This document shows, one piece after another, positions 25,349-33,994 of a stretch of DNA of 64,000 nucleotides; positions within the stretch are counted from its first letter, which is position 1, and each line of letters opens with the position of its first letter. Source of the stretch: Hymenobacter montanus. GTDB lineage: Bacteria > Bacteroidota > Bacteroidia > Cytophagales > Hymenobacteraceae. A program made the position numbers and the translations under genes. A model generated the notes under the pieces. It saw only the letters and a list, made by a program, of their open reading frames with translations. It searched no databases and was not told where the DNA came from. The stretch is taken from assembly GCF_014699115.1 (NCBI RefSeq), contig NZ_JACXAD010000004.1, positions 224,306 through 288,305 on the forward strand, written 5' to 3'.

Positions 25349-27688
25349 ATGATTTCTTCTCTTTTACGCATGATGGCCTGCCGCTGGCGGGTGCTACGCC
25401 ACGTAGGCGTTGGGGGGCTGCTGTTCGTTTTTTCGTTGCCGCTTTCCTTTGCGCAAAGCCCGGCCACCCTGCGGGGAACCGTGGCCGATTCGCTCTCGGG
25501 CCGACCAGTGGCGGGCGTGAGCGTGGGCTTACAGGGCCAGCCCAGTGCCACGGTGACCGATGCGCTGGGTACTTTTAAGCTGAGCGGCCTCGCGGCCGGG
25601 GCTCACACGCTGCAAATCGGTGCGCTGGGCTACCGTACCAGCAGCGTGCCCGTAACCTTGACCGCGGGCGCTAACCGTCTGGCGCTGACCCTGACCGCTA
25701 CCACGTTCAACCTCGCCGAAGTGACGGTGAGCCAGCCCCGCGACCCCAACCAGAGCCTGGCCGCTATCTCGAACATCGACCGCGTGCTGCGTCCCGTCAA
25801 CTCGGCTCAGGACCTGCTGCAACTGGTGCCGGGCCTGTTCATCGCGCAGCACGCGGGCGGCGGCAAGGCCGAACAGATTTTCCTGCGCGGCTTCGACTGC
25901 GACCACGGCACCGACTTTGCCGTGAGCATTGATGGGCTGCCGGTGAACATGGTGAGCCACGCCCACGGCCAAGGCTACGCCGACTTTCACTTCGTGATTC
26001 CCGAAACGGTGGAGCAGCTCAAGGTGTACAAAGGCCCGTACTCGGCGCGTTTTGGCGATTTCGCTACCTCCGGGGCGGGGGAGTTTCGCACCAAAACCCG
26101 GCTCGAGAACAGCCAGGTAAAGCTGGAATTGGGTCAGTTTGATACCCGCCGGGCATTGGTGATGCTGGACCTGCTGGGCCCCGACCGCCACTTGCTCAGC
26201 AAGCAATCGGAAAGCGCCTACGTCGCCGCGGAGTACCAGTTTACGAACTCGTACTTCGATGCCAAGCAGCATTTCAAGCGGTTTAATGGCCTGGCCAAGT
26301 ACACCGGTCAGCTTTCGGATAATAGCTCGCTGACGCTGCTCGGCTCGCACTTCAATTCGAACTGGGACGCCAGCGGCCAGATACCCGAGCGCGCCGTGGC
26401 CGAGGGGGCCATCTCGCGCTACGGCAGCATCGACCCCAGCGAGGGAGGGCGCACCGACCGCACCAACGCCTCGGCTGTTCTCACCACGGGGCTGCCGCAC
26501 GATGCCGTGCTGCGCCAGCAGGTGTACTATTCGAATTACCACTTCGACCTGTTTTCCAACTTCACCTTCTTCCTCGAACGCCCCAACGGCGGCGACGGAA
26601 TCAACCAGACCGAAACCGGCCGCAACATCTACGGCTACACCGGCACCTACGACCGCGACGACCAGCTCGGGTCCCACCTGCTGCACAGCACCCTGGGCGT
26701 GGGCACCCGCATTGATGACGCGGGCTTGGCTCTGCGCCACGCCGTGCGCCGCCAGGTGACCGATACCATCACGGCCGGCCGTTTATTTGAGCAGAACCTC
26801 CACGCTTACCTGGATGAAACCCTGGCCCTGACCGACCGCTTCACCATGAACGCGGCCGTGCGTCTGGACGTCTTCACCTTCGACTTTCGGGGGGTGTTGG
26901 CCAACGAAGCCACCGCGAACCTAGAGCCGTTGCGGGGCCGTCTGACCCGGGCCCTTGCCTCGCCCAAGCTCAATCTGTACTACCAGCTTTCGCCGGCCGT
27001 GCAGTTGTTCGCGCGCTCCGGCTTTGGGTTTCACTCCAACGATGCGCGGGGCGTAATTCGGGGCACTAACGAGAACGTGCTGCCCCGGGCCCTGGGTTAC
27101 GAGGCGGGCAGCACCTTTAAGCCGGTGCCGAGCCTGGTGGTAAACGCCGCCTTGTGGGCCCTGCACCTGCAAGACGAGCTGGTGTATGTGGGCGACGACG
27201 GCAACGTGGAAAACACCGGCCCCACTCAGCGCTACGGGCTCGACCTGGCCCTGCGCTACCAGCTTAGCCGCCGCTTGTTTCTCGACACCGACCTCAACTA
27301 CAACTACGGCCGGCAGACCGAAGCACCAGCCCCGGCCAACTACATCCCGCTTGCCCCCACATTCACTACCATTGGCGGCCTGACTTACAAGCAGCCCAAT
27401 GGCCTGAGTGCCAGCCTGCGCTACCGTCACATCGATAGCCGCCCGGCCAATGACGATGGCAGCATCCGGGCCCGCGGCTACTTTCTCGTCGATGCCGTAG
27501 CGGCCTACACCCAGCCCCGTTTCCAGGTGGGCGCCACCGTCGAAAACCTCTTCAACGTGCAGTGGAACCAGGCCCAGTTTGCCACCCAAAGCCGCCTGCC
27601 TACCGAGCCGGCGGATGGCGTGGATGAGTTGCACTTCACGCCCGGCACCCCGTTTTATCTAAAGCTGAACGCCAGCGTGTTTTTCTAG
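25349..27688 (+). CDS. TonB-dependent receptor with carboxypeptidase-like N-terminal domain
   Basis: 779 residues from the ATG at 25349 (others at 25370 and 25373). A signal peptide (GGLLFVFSLPLSFAQ) is followed by a CarboxypepD_reg-like domain (LRGTVADSLSGRPVAGVSVG, about residues 42-125), a plug domain and a 22-strand barrel ending in LKLNASVFF with a terminal Phe. The plug holds GFDCDHGTDFAVSIDGLPVN and SHAHGQGYADFHF, rich in His and Asp, as in receptors thought to take up metal ions or metal complexes. With the HupE/UreJ and Cys/His-rich genes it forms a probable metal-import set. Confidence 0.9.
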   Translation: MISSLLRMMACRWRVLRHVGVGGLLFVFSLPLSFAQSPATLRGTVADSLSGRPVAGVSVGLQGQPSATVTDALGTFKLSGLAAGAHTLQIGALGYRTSSVPVTLTAGANRLALTLTATTFNLAEVTVSQPRDPNQSLAAISNIDRVLRPVNSAQDLLQLVPGLFIAQHAGGGKAEQIFLRGFDCDHGTDFAVSIDGLPVNMVSHAHGQGYADFHFVIPETVEQLKVYKGPYSARFGDFATSGAGEFRTKTRLENSQVKLELGQFDTRRALVMLDLLGPDRHLLSKQSESAYVAAEYQFTNSYFDAKQHFKRFNGLAKYTGQLSDNSSLTLLGSHFNSNWDASGQIPERAVAEGAISRYGSIDPSEGGRTDRTNASAVLTTGLPHDAVLRQQVYYSNYHFDLFSNFTFFLERPNGGDGINQTETGRNIYGYTGTYDRDDQLGSHLLHSTLGVGTRIDDAGLALRHAVRRQVTDTITAGRLFEQNLHAYLDETLALTDRFTMNAAVRLDVFTFDFRGVLANEATANLEPLRGRLTRALASPKLNLYYQLSPAVQLFARSGFGFHSNDARGVIRGTNENVLPRALGYEAGSTFKPVPSLVVNAALWALHLQDELVYVGDDGNVENTGPTQRYGLDLALRYQLSRRLFLDTDLNYNYGRQTEAPAPANYIPLAPTFTTIGGLTYKQPNGLSASLRYRHIDSRPANDDGSIRARGYFLVDAVAAYTQPRFQVGATVENLFNVQWNQAQFATQSRLPTEPADGVDELHFTPGTPFYLKLNASVFF

Positions 27689-27843
27689 AGGTGGGCTCAC
27701 TCCCGACTCCCGACCAGATGGAGTTTAACCCTATTGGAATGCTAAGCCAAAAGTCTTGATGCTCATTGTGAGACTCGGCAGTAATGGATAATCCTCCTAG
27801 GGCTAGTGGCCAGTTGGTAAAGAGTAAAACGCCGGTCCGTCTG

Positions 27844-27908
27844 AGTTGGTCGAAGTATCTCTGTTACTTCATTGAGTCGAAATCGCTTGGGAGAGGCTTC
27901 GACCAACT
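27844..27908. repeat. Small inverted repeat after the TonB receptor
   Basis: AGTTGGTCGAAG (27844-27855) is perfectly inverted as CTTCGACCAACT (27897-27908), with GTATCTCT/AGAGG extending the stem loosely. It belongs to the class of TCGAAG intergenic repeats and is followed at once by the 190-bp element. Confidence 0.5.
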
Positions 27909-27930
27909 TAGCAGCACCGTTTGCTTAACA

Positions 27931-28120
27931 AACCCAAGTTGTGGCTTAGCCGCGTGGCGGCGGCAGGGTGGTAGAAAACGGAATACCTGCCCGGATAAAG
28001 CCGCGTAGTGGTGACAGTGTTGTCCAGACGAGCCTGGCACCATTATGCGGCTCTCAACCCCGTTCTTGTTGATAGACTATCAACCTGCCGCCGCCACGCG
28101 GCTAGGCCACAACTTGGGTT
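27931..28120. repeat. 190-bp palindromic element, copy C (best preserved ends)
   Basis: Terminal inverted repeats of 37 bases (27931-27967 and 28084-28120) match at 36 positions; each begins AACCCAAGTTGTGG and continues into AGCCGCGTGGCGGCGGCAGG. The inside carries AAAGCCGCGTAGTGGTGACA, the family core. It codes for nothing, so it has the form of a MITE. It fills most of the gap 27689-28174. Confidence 0.85.
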
Positions 28121-28174
28121 AGCAATTCTCCACACCGCCTAACAAGGCCTAGAAGCAATGCATCGCAGAGTTAT

Positions 28175-29314
28175 TTAATTTATTTTCTCTGTGTAGGAAA
28201 GGTCATTGATGACTTTCTCTTGCTTTTTGAACAGGCTATCAGGAGCAAACCGCCAGAATTTTTTGAATAGGTACTGCAGAAATGGATTTGCGGTATGAGC
28301 CATTTGGCCTAGTCTCCAGGAGGTATTGACTACGAGCATTGCCTTTTCCTGGCGTAGCGCTTGGTAAGTGGAAAAGGCTTTCGGTAAATCGTGAGCGTGT
28401 TTTTTCAGACAAGCAGCTAAAGCATACGCATCTTCTATCGCCTGACAAGCTCCCTGGGCAAGATTTGGGGTTGTAGCGTGGATTGCATCACCAATAAAGG
28501 CAATGTTGCCCGAGGACCATTTACGGGGCTGACCTCCTAAATCGGCGAGGTCATTCCGAATAAAATTCTCTGAGTTTTTGATTAGGTCCTTAACCAGTGG
28601 GCTGAAATCTGCGAAATCACGAAATAAATCATTTTTTATGATTGCGAGATCATCTTTGCCGCCGGGTTTGCCCTTCTGTACTGCCAGCCAGAATATATGC
28701 TCCTTATCCATCGGAACAAACAGAAACCGCTTGCGATTATCCCAGATCTCAACAAATCGGTTATCGTAGTATGCCGGTAAGTTTATTTTTGTTAAACCGC
28801 GCCAGATAATCTGATCTGCATAACGGATTTTTATATCAGGAAAGATCTGGTTTCGAATAGCTGAGTTAATCCCGTCAGCAACGACTACGCAATTCGCACT
28901 GGCAGAAGTTTCGTCCGCAAAAAGAACCTTTACCACGCCGCTGCCCTGATCAATAGATTTTATTCTTTTGCCGAGCTTAACTTTTGCGGATGGAATATTT
29001 TCTCCCAGTATTTCTACTAAGCGTGCGCGATGAATACAGATACTGTCAAGCTCTACCGGTAATTCCCGGATGAGGGAGAGGTTGCGGTCTTTAACGCAAG
29101 CGTATTTGATAAAGCTTCCGGCGCGATGTACTTTCTCGGATACGCCTATTTTTTCAAGAATATCCAATGCACTTTTCGACATGCCGATACCAGCTCCTAC
29201 CTCAGTGAGACGGGGGGCTTGTTCATACAATTCAAAGTCTATGCCCTGCAACTGCAGACAGTTCGCCATGGCCAACCCTCCAATACCTCCACCGATAATT
29301 ATGACTTTCTCCAT
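28175..29314 (-). CDS. FAD-dependent monooxygenase (PHBH/TetX-like)
   Basis: 379 residues of the class A flavin monooxygenase fold. The N-terminal FAD site is VIIIGGGIGGLAMANCL; the second FAD motif is GNIAFIGDAIHATTPNLAQG. Similar proteins hydroxylate aromatic compounds or inactivate tetracyclines (TetX); the substrate cannot be read from sequence. A GTG one codon upstream is possible, but the ATG at 29314 is preferred. Base use is visibly richer in A/T than in neighbouring genes, as is that of the adjacent Crp-like regulator, suggesting joint acquisition. A dyad on its promoter is the likely control site. Confidence 0.85.
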   Translation of the reverse strand: MEKVIIIGGGIGGLAMANCLQLQGIDFELYEQAPRLTEVGAGIGMSKSALDILEKIGVSEKVHRAGSFIKYACVKDRNLSLIRELPVELDSICIHRARLVEILGENIPSAKVKLGKRIKSIDQGSGVVKVLFADETSASANCVVVADGINSAIRNQIFPDIKIRYADQIIWRGLTKINLPAYYDNRFVEIWDNRKRFLFVPMDKEHIFWLAVQKGKPGGKDDLAIIKNDLFRDFADFSPLVKDLIKNSENFIRNDLADLGGQPRKWSSGNIAFIGDAIHATTPNLAQGACQAIEDAYALAACLKKHAHDLPKAFSTYQALRQEKAMLVVNTSWRLGQMAHTANPFLQYLFKKFWRFAPDSLFKKQEKVINDLSYTEKIN

Positions 29315-29345
29315 CACCTTTCAAATGTGAACTTAGCTGGCCATC

Positions 29346-29366
29346 AGGTTTGATAATGCAAACCTA
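29346..29366 (-). promoter_or_regulatory. Dyad overlapping the -7 box of the monooxygenase gene
   Basis: AGGTTTG-ATAATG-CAAACCT (29346-29365) is a perfect 7-base inverted repeat with a 6-base spacer, the spacing of Crp/Fnr half-sites. Its minus-strand half overlaps TAGGTTTG (29359-29366), an exact TAnnTTTG -7 box 45 bases upstream of the ATG at 29314. A factor bound here would block the promoter; the Crp-like protein coded next door is the obvious candidate. Confidence 0.5.
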
Positions 29367-29406
29367 GCGGGGCTATTAGCGGTAGACATTGAATTAATTC
29401 AATAAC

Positions 29407-29967
29407 TTATCTTTTTGATCGGATCTTAGATAACCATTCGGCGGTTACTCCCAAATAGGAAGCTATCATATATTGTGGTACTGCCTGCACGAGTTCCGCG
29501 GATTGTTCACAGAGTAACCGGTATCGCTCCTGCGGCGGCATGGTTTGGGCCTTTATCCTTTCCGCAAAGCGTATAAAGTTTTGCTCGGCAAGTAATCTTC
29601 CGATCTTCTGAAAACCGGGGCTGTATTCATAAAGGTTCTGTAAGGCAGTAAGATGAATACTCTCCAATAACGAAGGCCTCAACGCGACAATATTGCAATT
29701 AGTTGGCGTCTGTTTCAAAAAGCTTATGTAGTCCGTTACGAAATTGGATGGTTCCAGAAAATCTATTATCTTCTCATTTCCGTCGCTATCGGTCATGGAC
29801 ATCTTAAAAAGCCCTTCGTTAATAAAGCTGACTTTAGTAGAAGTCTGACCACTCATAATAAAGTAGTCACCTTTATTTACTGTTTCGATGGAGATGGTTT
29901 CTTTTAGGAAGGATAATTCTTTATTATCAAGTTCAACAAGAGTTGACAAAAATGTTTCAAGCTTCAT
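29407..29967 (-). CDS. Crp/Fnr-family transcriptional regulator
   Basis: 186 residues. Residues ~25-115 form a cyclic-nucleotide-binding-type barrel (VNKGDYFIMSGQTSTKVSFI, then LEPSNFVTDYISFL). A linker helix leads to a C-terminal HTH (AVPQYMIASYLGVTAEWLSK with IRSKR). The arginine for cAMP binding is not obvious, as in many Bacteroidota paralogues that sense other signals. AT-rich like the monooxygenase 92 bases downstream on the same strand; probably its regulator. Confidence 0.85.
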   Translation of the reverse strand: MKLETFLSTLVELDNKELSFLKETISIETVNKGDYFIMSGQTSTKVSFINEGLFKMSMTDSDGNEKIIDFLEPSNFVTDYISFLKQTPTNCNIVALRPSLLESIHLTALQNLYEYSPGFQKIGRLLAEQNFIRFAERIKAQTMPPQERYRLLCEQSAELVQAVPQYMIASYLGVTAEWLSKIRSKR

Positions 29968-30077
29968 TTTTTATATTACGTATCCAGGTACAAACTCCCA
30001 AAATGTAGTCAATTATAATGCGAGAATCAATTTATACTAACTCTATCAAAACAAAATGCTGGTAGCCATGAGATTAC

Positions 30078-30157
30078 TGCTGCCTCAGATGACTTGTGGT
30101 CGGTTCCTGGCTGCTGCGAAACAGCCAGGAACCGACCACAAGTCATCTGAGGCAGCA
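30078..30157. terminator. Perfect 36-bp inverted repeat after the amylase gene
   Basis: TGCTGCCTCAGATGACTTGT plus 16 more bases (30078-30113) is a perfect inverted copy of 30122-30157, with the 8-base loop CTGCGAAA. It begins one base after the amylase stop (minus strand) and lies upstream of the Crp-like gene. There is no T run. An arm this long and free of mismatches is unusual for a simple terminator; it may be a young repeat. Confidence 0.6.
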
Positions 30158-30158
30158 A

Positions 30159-32537
30159 TTAATACAGCGCCAGCTTCTGGCTGACCTTGAACTCTGGTAT
30201 CGTGAGCTGGTAGATGCCGGCCGGCAGCGGGCGCTTCACTCCCAGGCGTAGCTCGTTCGAGCCGCGGTAGAGGCGCACGGTTTCTTCGTGCACCAGGCGG
30301 CCAGTGAGGTCGTGGAGGCGAAGGGTGGCCGCCTGCTCCCGGTTGGTTTGGACGACTAGGCCGATGCGGTCTGAGCTGGTTGGGTTGGGGTAGGCCGCGA
30401 CTTCGGCGGTGGGTACTTCCTTGGTTATAGCGAGCAGGGCAGCGTCGCAGCGGCCGGCCATGGCGCCGGTAACTACCGTGGGGGCGGTGTAGGTCACTTT
30501 CACGAAGGCGCTCTGGGCCGGATTGGCGCTACTGGCATTCCTGGCTTTGAGGGTGTACCAGCCCTCGGCGGTAGGCGTGTAGCTGCCCGTGAGCGGGCCC
30601 GTGCCGGTCTGGCTGCTGACCACGGTGCCGGCGCTGTTTAGCACGGCCACGGTGAGGCTGCGGGTGGCATCGGTAGGGTAGAGGGCGTAGCTCACCGGTT
30701 TGTTGGCGGCGGCGTAGATACAGCCCGCCGTGCGGTAAGCCGTAGAGCTGGCCGGCAGGGCTCCGCCCTGCCGGAGACTGCGGCTGTCGGAGTCGCCAAG
30801 GTCGTTGGCCAGCTCCCATTCCTGGGTGGTAGCCAGGGCCGGCCGGTTATAGCCGGTGGGGGCCGTGGTGGGCGCCCATACCGAATAGCCCCGGCGGCCC
30901 CCGGCAGCCGTGCCATTGCAGGGCGGCGTGTTGATGCTCACGGTCTGGCTGCCGCTTACCGTGACGGTCGCCGTGCCGTTGGCGCCGGAATAGTCCTTGA
31001 GCACGGTACCGGCCGGGAAATCGCAGCTCACCGTGTGGTTCTGCCAATTGCTGTAGCTGTCGTTGATGCCGATGATGGCCTTGGTGCTGCGCTCAATCAC
31101 GAGGTGGTCGGCCGCCTGGTAGCGCACCTTGTAGGCCCCGTCCTTGAAGTGCAGGTTCTGGTGGCACCACACCAGGTTTACGAGGTCGTCGCGGGTGGGG
31201 AGGTCGGTGGTGCTTTTGGGGCTGTGGCTGAAGCGCTTGCCGGTACCGCCCACGTCAAATACGTCCTCAAAGTAGAGCATCGGCGAGCCATCCATAGCCA
31301 GGGCGGCGGCGTACACGGCCGACAGGCGCGGGTCGAACGGGTCGATGTGCGGGGCCAGCTCCGAGCCGCTATTCCACCCATTGTAGTTGCCGCTGGCATC
31401 GGTGGTGGGGCGCATGGTGTCGTGGTTGTTCACGAAGGGGGCCGTGCGGTGCACGTAAGTGCCGTTGATGTTGACCACCCGCAGGCCCTGCTGGTAGCTG
31501 GGCAGCGAGCCGATGTCGAAGCTGCCGCCCTGGCTCACCACCTGGTAGAGGCCGTTACGCAGCGAAAAGTCGAACGTGCCCGAGCGGCTGTTCACGTTAG
31601 TGACCCAGGCGTCCAACTGGCTCGCCGAGCCCACCCACTCTCCCACGGCGTACATGGTGGCGCCGCCCGAGGCCCAGCCGGCGTTGCTTTGCAGGTTGTA
31701 GAGGAAGTCCTCGGCGGCGAAGTCGGGGAAATGCTTGACGGCGTCGAGGCGCACGCCATCAAAGCCGACTTGCTTTTTATACCACACCAGCCAGTTGCGC
31801 TGGTTGGTGCGCATGTAGTCGGTGCCCTGGGCGGGGTTGTAAGTGGCATTCGAGCTTTGCCCGTACGAGCCGGAATAGTAGCTGATGTCGGGGCCGAAGA
31901 GCGGGGCGTTCCAGTCGCCCGAGGTGGAGTTGTTGCCCACGTTGGGGTTGAAGTTCTCCCAGTTTTTGGCGAAGCGGCCACTGCGGGCGAGGTAGTTGGT
32001 GGCGCTTTCATCGGTTGCTGGGCTGGCGTAGCTCACGTAGCGGAAGTTCTTGTACCGGCTGGTTGTGCCGTCGTCGTAAGCGGCCGGGTCCTGCCCACCC
32101 TGGCCGTTAGCCGAGCCGGCCCCGTCGTTGTGGTTCAGCACCAGGTCCTGAATCACCTCAATGCCGTTGGCGTGCAGTACGGCCACGGCGCGTAGCAGCT
32201 CGTCCTTGGTGCCCATGCGGGTGGCCAGGAAGCCTTTTTGCCACTTGTCGCCCAGGTCGTAGTTATCGAACGGCGAGTAGCCATTGCCTTGATTGCCATT
32301 CTTGATGGTTGGCGGAATCCAAACCGCATCCACGCCCATGCTTTTGAGCCGAGGAGCCAGGTCGGCGAGGTAGTTAGCCCAGCCGTTGGGGTAGTTGTTG
32401 TTCCAGTAATCCCAGAAAAAGCCTTGGAGCACGACTTTCTGAGCCTGGGCGGTTTGGGTTCTCAACGCCAGCAGTAGGGCCAGCAGCAGGAAGCGGGAGC
32501 CGGAGCGGAGAAAATTAAGGATGGTAGAACACTGCAT
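30159..32537 (-). CDS. Secreted alpha-amylase (GH13) with T9SS sorting domain
   Basis: 792 residues. A signal peptide (FLLLALLLALRTQTAQA) leads to a GH13 barrel. Visible are GVDAVWIPPTIKNGNQGNGY, the catalytic Asp in GFDGVRLDAVKHFP, the Glu in YAVGEWVG and the third acid in FVNNHDTMRP. A beta-rich region follows, and the last ~79 residues are a type A sorting domain (AAYPNPTSSDRIG, LHDLTGRLV, PAGIYQLTI). The enzyme should cut alpha-1,4-glucans such as starch outside the cell. A perfect inverted repeat follows the stop codon. Confidence 0.93.
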   Translation of the reverse strand: MQCSTILNFLRSGSRFLLLALLLALRTQTAQAQKVVLQGFFWDYWNNNYPNGWANYLADLAPRLKSMGVDAVWIPPTIKNGNQGNGYSPFDNYDLGDKWQKGFLATRMGTKDELLRAVAVLHANGIEVIQDLVLNHNDGAGSANGQGGQDPAAYDDGTTSRYKNFRYVSYASPATDESATNYLARSGRFAKNWENFNPNVGNNSTSGDWNAPLFGPDISYYSGSYGQSSNATYNPAQGTDYMRTNQRNWLVWYKKQVGFDGVRLDAVKHFPDFAAEDFLYNLQSNAGWASGGATMYAVGEWVGSASQLDAWVTNVNSRSGTFDFSLRNGLYQVVSQGGSFDIGSLPSYQQGLRVVNINGTYVHRTAPFVNNHDTMRPTTDASGNYNGWNSGSELAPHIDPFDPRLSAVYAAALAMDGSPMLYFEDVFDVGGTGKRFSHSPKSTTDLPTRDDLVNLVWCHQNLHFKDGAYKVRYQAADHLVIERSTKAIIGINDSYSNWQNHTVSCDFPAGTVLKDYSGANGTATVTVSGSQTVSINTPPCNGTAAGGRRGYSVWAPTTAPTGYNRPALATTQEWELANDLGDSDSRSLRQGGALPASSTAYRTAGCIYAAANKPVSYALYPTDATRSLTVAVLNSAGTVVSSQTGTGPLTGSYTPTAEGWYTLKARNASSANPAQSAFVKVTYTAPTVVTGAMAGRCDAALLAITKEVPTAEVAAYPNPTSSDRIGLVVQTNREQAATLRLHDLTGRLVHEETVRLYRGSNELRLGVKRPLPAGIYQLTIPEFKVSQKLALY

Positions 32538-32925
32538 AAGTGGGGATTAGGTTTTGGAATGAAAGAAGAGTGGAATAAATAGATCAGGCAGAATGGTAAG
32601 TTATCTAAAATGAGATTGTATCGCGCTGTAATTTAGTAATTAATCGAATTGTAAAAACGGATATGCCGCAATATTTTATCTTGTTCCAGTTTTTATGATT
32701 TTCACTTTGCTGTGATTTTTATTTCAACCCCTGACCTCTGTTGGCCGCTGGGTACCGTTGTCACGCAGCTAAGCCGCTAACCAGCGCCGCTTATGTCGTT
32801 TCTTGCGGGCCATGGAGCCTCGTCGAAGGAGAGGTTGGCCGCAAGGGGCTAGCTTGAAAAAACAGGTGGGCTTACTTGCATTACCGGGGGATGTGGCACT
32901 AATTTCAGCAAATGCATAAGGAAGA
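32538..32925. other. Intergenic region upstream of amylase and L,D-transpeptidase
   Basis: 388 bases between divergent genes. It is AT-rich near the amylase side and GC-rich near the other. It probably holds both promoters, but I found no exact TAnnTTTG box and no clear repeat or operator. Confidence 0.5.
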
Positions 32926-33831
32926 ATGGGGGTAAAAGAAACAGGCGCTGCATCGCAAGGGGCAGTTTATCGATGGGTTTTAGGCCGGTATCTCCTGGTT
33001 TTAATTACCCTGCTGGGGCTGGGCACCGGTTGCCAGTACCGGTCGGGCGACGCCGATACCCGGCAACCCGCCGCCAGCCGGGGAGCTGCTCCGGTGGTCT
33101 GGGCCGCCCATCAATCTGCCACCCCTGCCTCGTTCCCCGCGGCCCTGCCCGATTCGCTCGCGCTGACCCCCGTGCCCGTAGTTCCCAACGTGCCGGATAC
33201 GCTACGCCTGGCCATTCGGCAGTTGCACGCCGCCCTTGGCGCTGCTGCGGCCGATTTGCGCCCCGAAGTGCTGGAACAAGCCTGCGTAGGCTACCTCACC
33301 CTGCACCCCACCGGCCGTATCGAGCGCGGTGGCCTGCTGGCCGTGGCCGACATGGATCTGCCCAACACCACCGAGCGCCTCTGGGTGCTGGACCTGAAGA
33401 AGGGCCGCGTGCTACACCGCAGCCTGGTCGCCCACGGCCGCGGCTCGGGCCACCTGCGCGCCCGGCACTTCTCCAACCAGGAAAAATCGGCCTGCACCTC
33501 GCTCGGCTTCTATCGCACGGCGGGCACGTACGATGGCATTCACGGCTATTCGCGCCGTATCGAAGGGCTCGACAAAGGCCAGAACGCTAATGCCTTCGAC
33601 CGTTACATAGTGCTGCACGCCGCCGATTACGCCAGCCCCGGCTACATCCAAAAGTACGGCCACCTGGGCTATAGCCGGGGCTGCCCGGCGCTGCCACCCG
33701 AGCAGTTTAAGGGCATCATCGGCAGCCTGCGGGCGGGGAGCCTGCTGTTGCTGAGCGGCCCGGGGCTGGCCTCGCGCTGGCTCGACGGGCGGGCGGCGGG
33801 CCGGCGGTTTCTGGCACGCGGATGGCAGTAG
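32926..33831 (+). CDS. Murein L,D-transpeptidase catalytic domain lipoprotein
   Basis: 301 residues. The N-terminus ends its hydrophobic stretch in LLGLGTGCQYRSG, a lipobox, so the protein is probably a lipoprotein. The C-terminal domain belongs to the YkuD-like murein L,D-transpeptidase group: LWVLDLKKGRVLHRSLVAHG, CTSLGFYRTAG, YIVLHAADYAS and the catalytic Cys253 in GYSRGCPALP. It would cross-link or modify peptidoglycan, or tether proteins to it. A paralogue follows in tandem. Confidence 0.85.
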   Translation: MGVKETGAASQGAVYRWVLGRYLLVLITLLGLGTGCQYRSGDADTRQPAASRGAAPVVWAAHQSATPASFPAALPDSLALTPVPVVPNVPDTLRLAIRQLHAALGAAAADLRPEVLEQACVGYLTLHPTGRIERGGLLAVADMDLPNTTERLWVLDLKKGRVLHRSLVAHGRGSGHLRARHFSNQEKSACTSLGFYRTAGTYDGIHGYSRRIEGLDKGQNANAFDRYIVLHAADYASPGYIQKYGHLGYSRGCPALPPEQFKGIIGSLRAGSLLLLSGPGLASRWLDGRAAGRRFLARGWQ

Positions 33832-33994
33832 GAGGGGGCCGGACGGCCGGAGTTATCGGAATTATTCAGAGGCTGCCGCCGTTTATAATTCGCCTTGCTC
33901 ACCCACTGAGGCGAAATCTTCGTAACTTAAGGCTCGGAACCACTTGTTACCCGAAGCCTAGCGTTCCTTGGCCACCAGCAAAACCGAAGAAATC

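Noticed and set aside
31035..32195. 386-codon open frame antisense to the amylase gene
   Set aside because: Repetitive Val/Gly/His composition mirrors the sense codons; the amylase has complete catalytic motifs.
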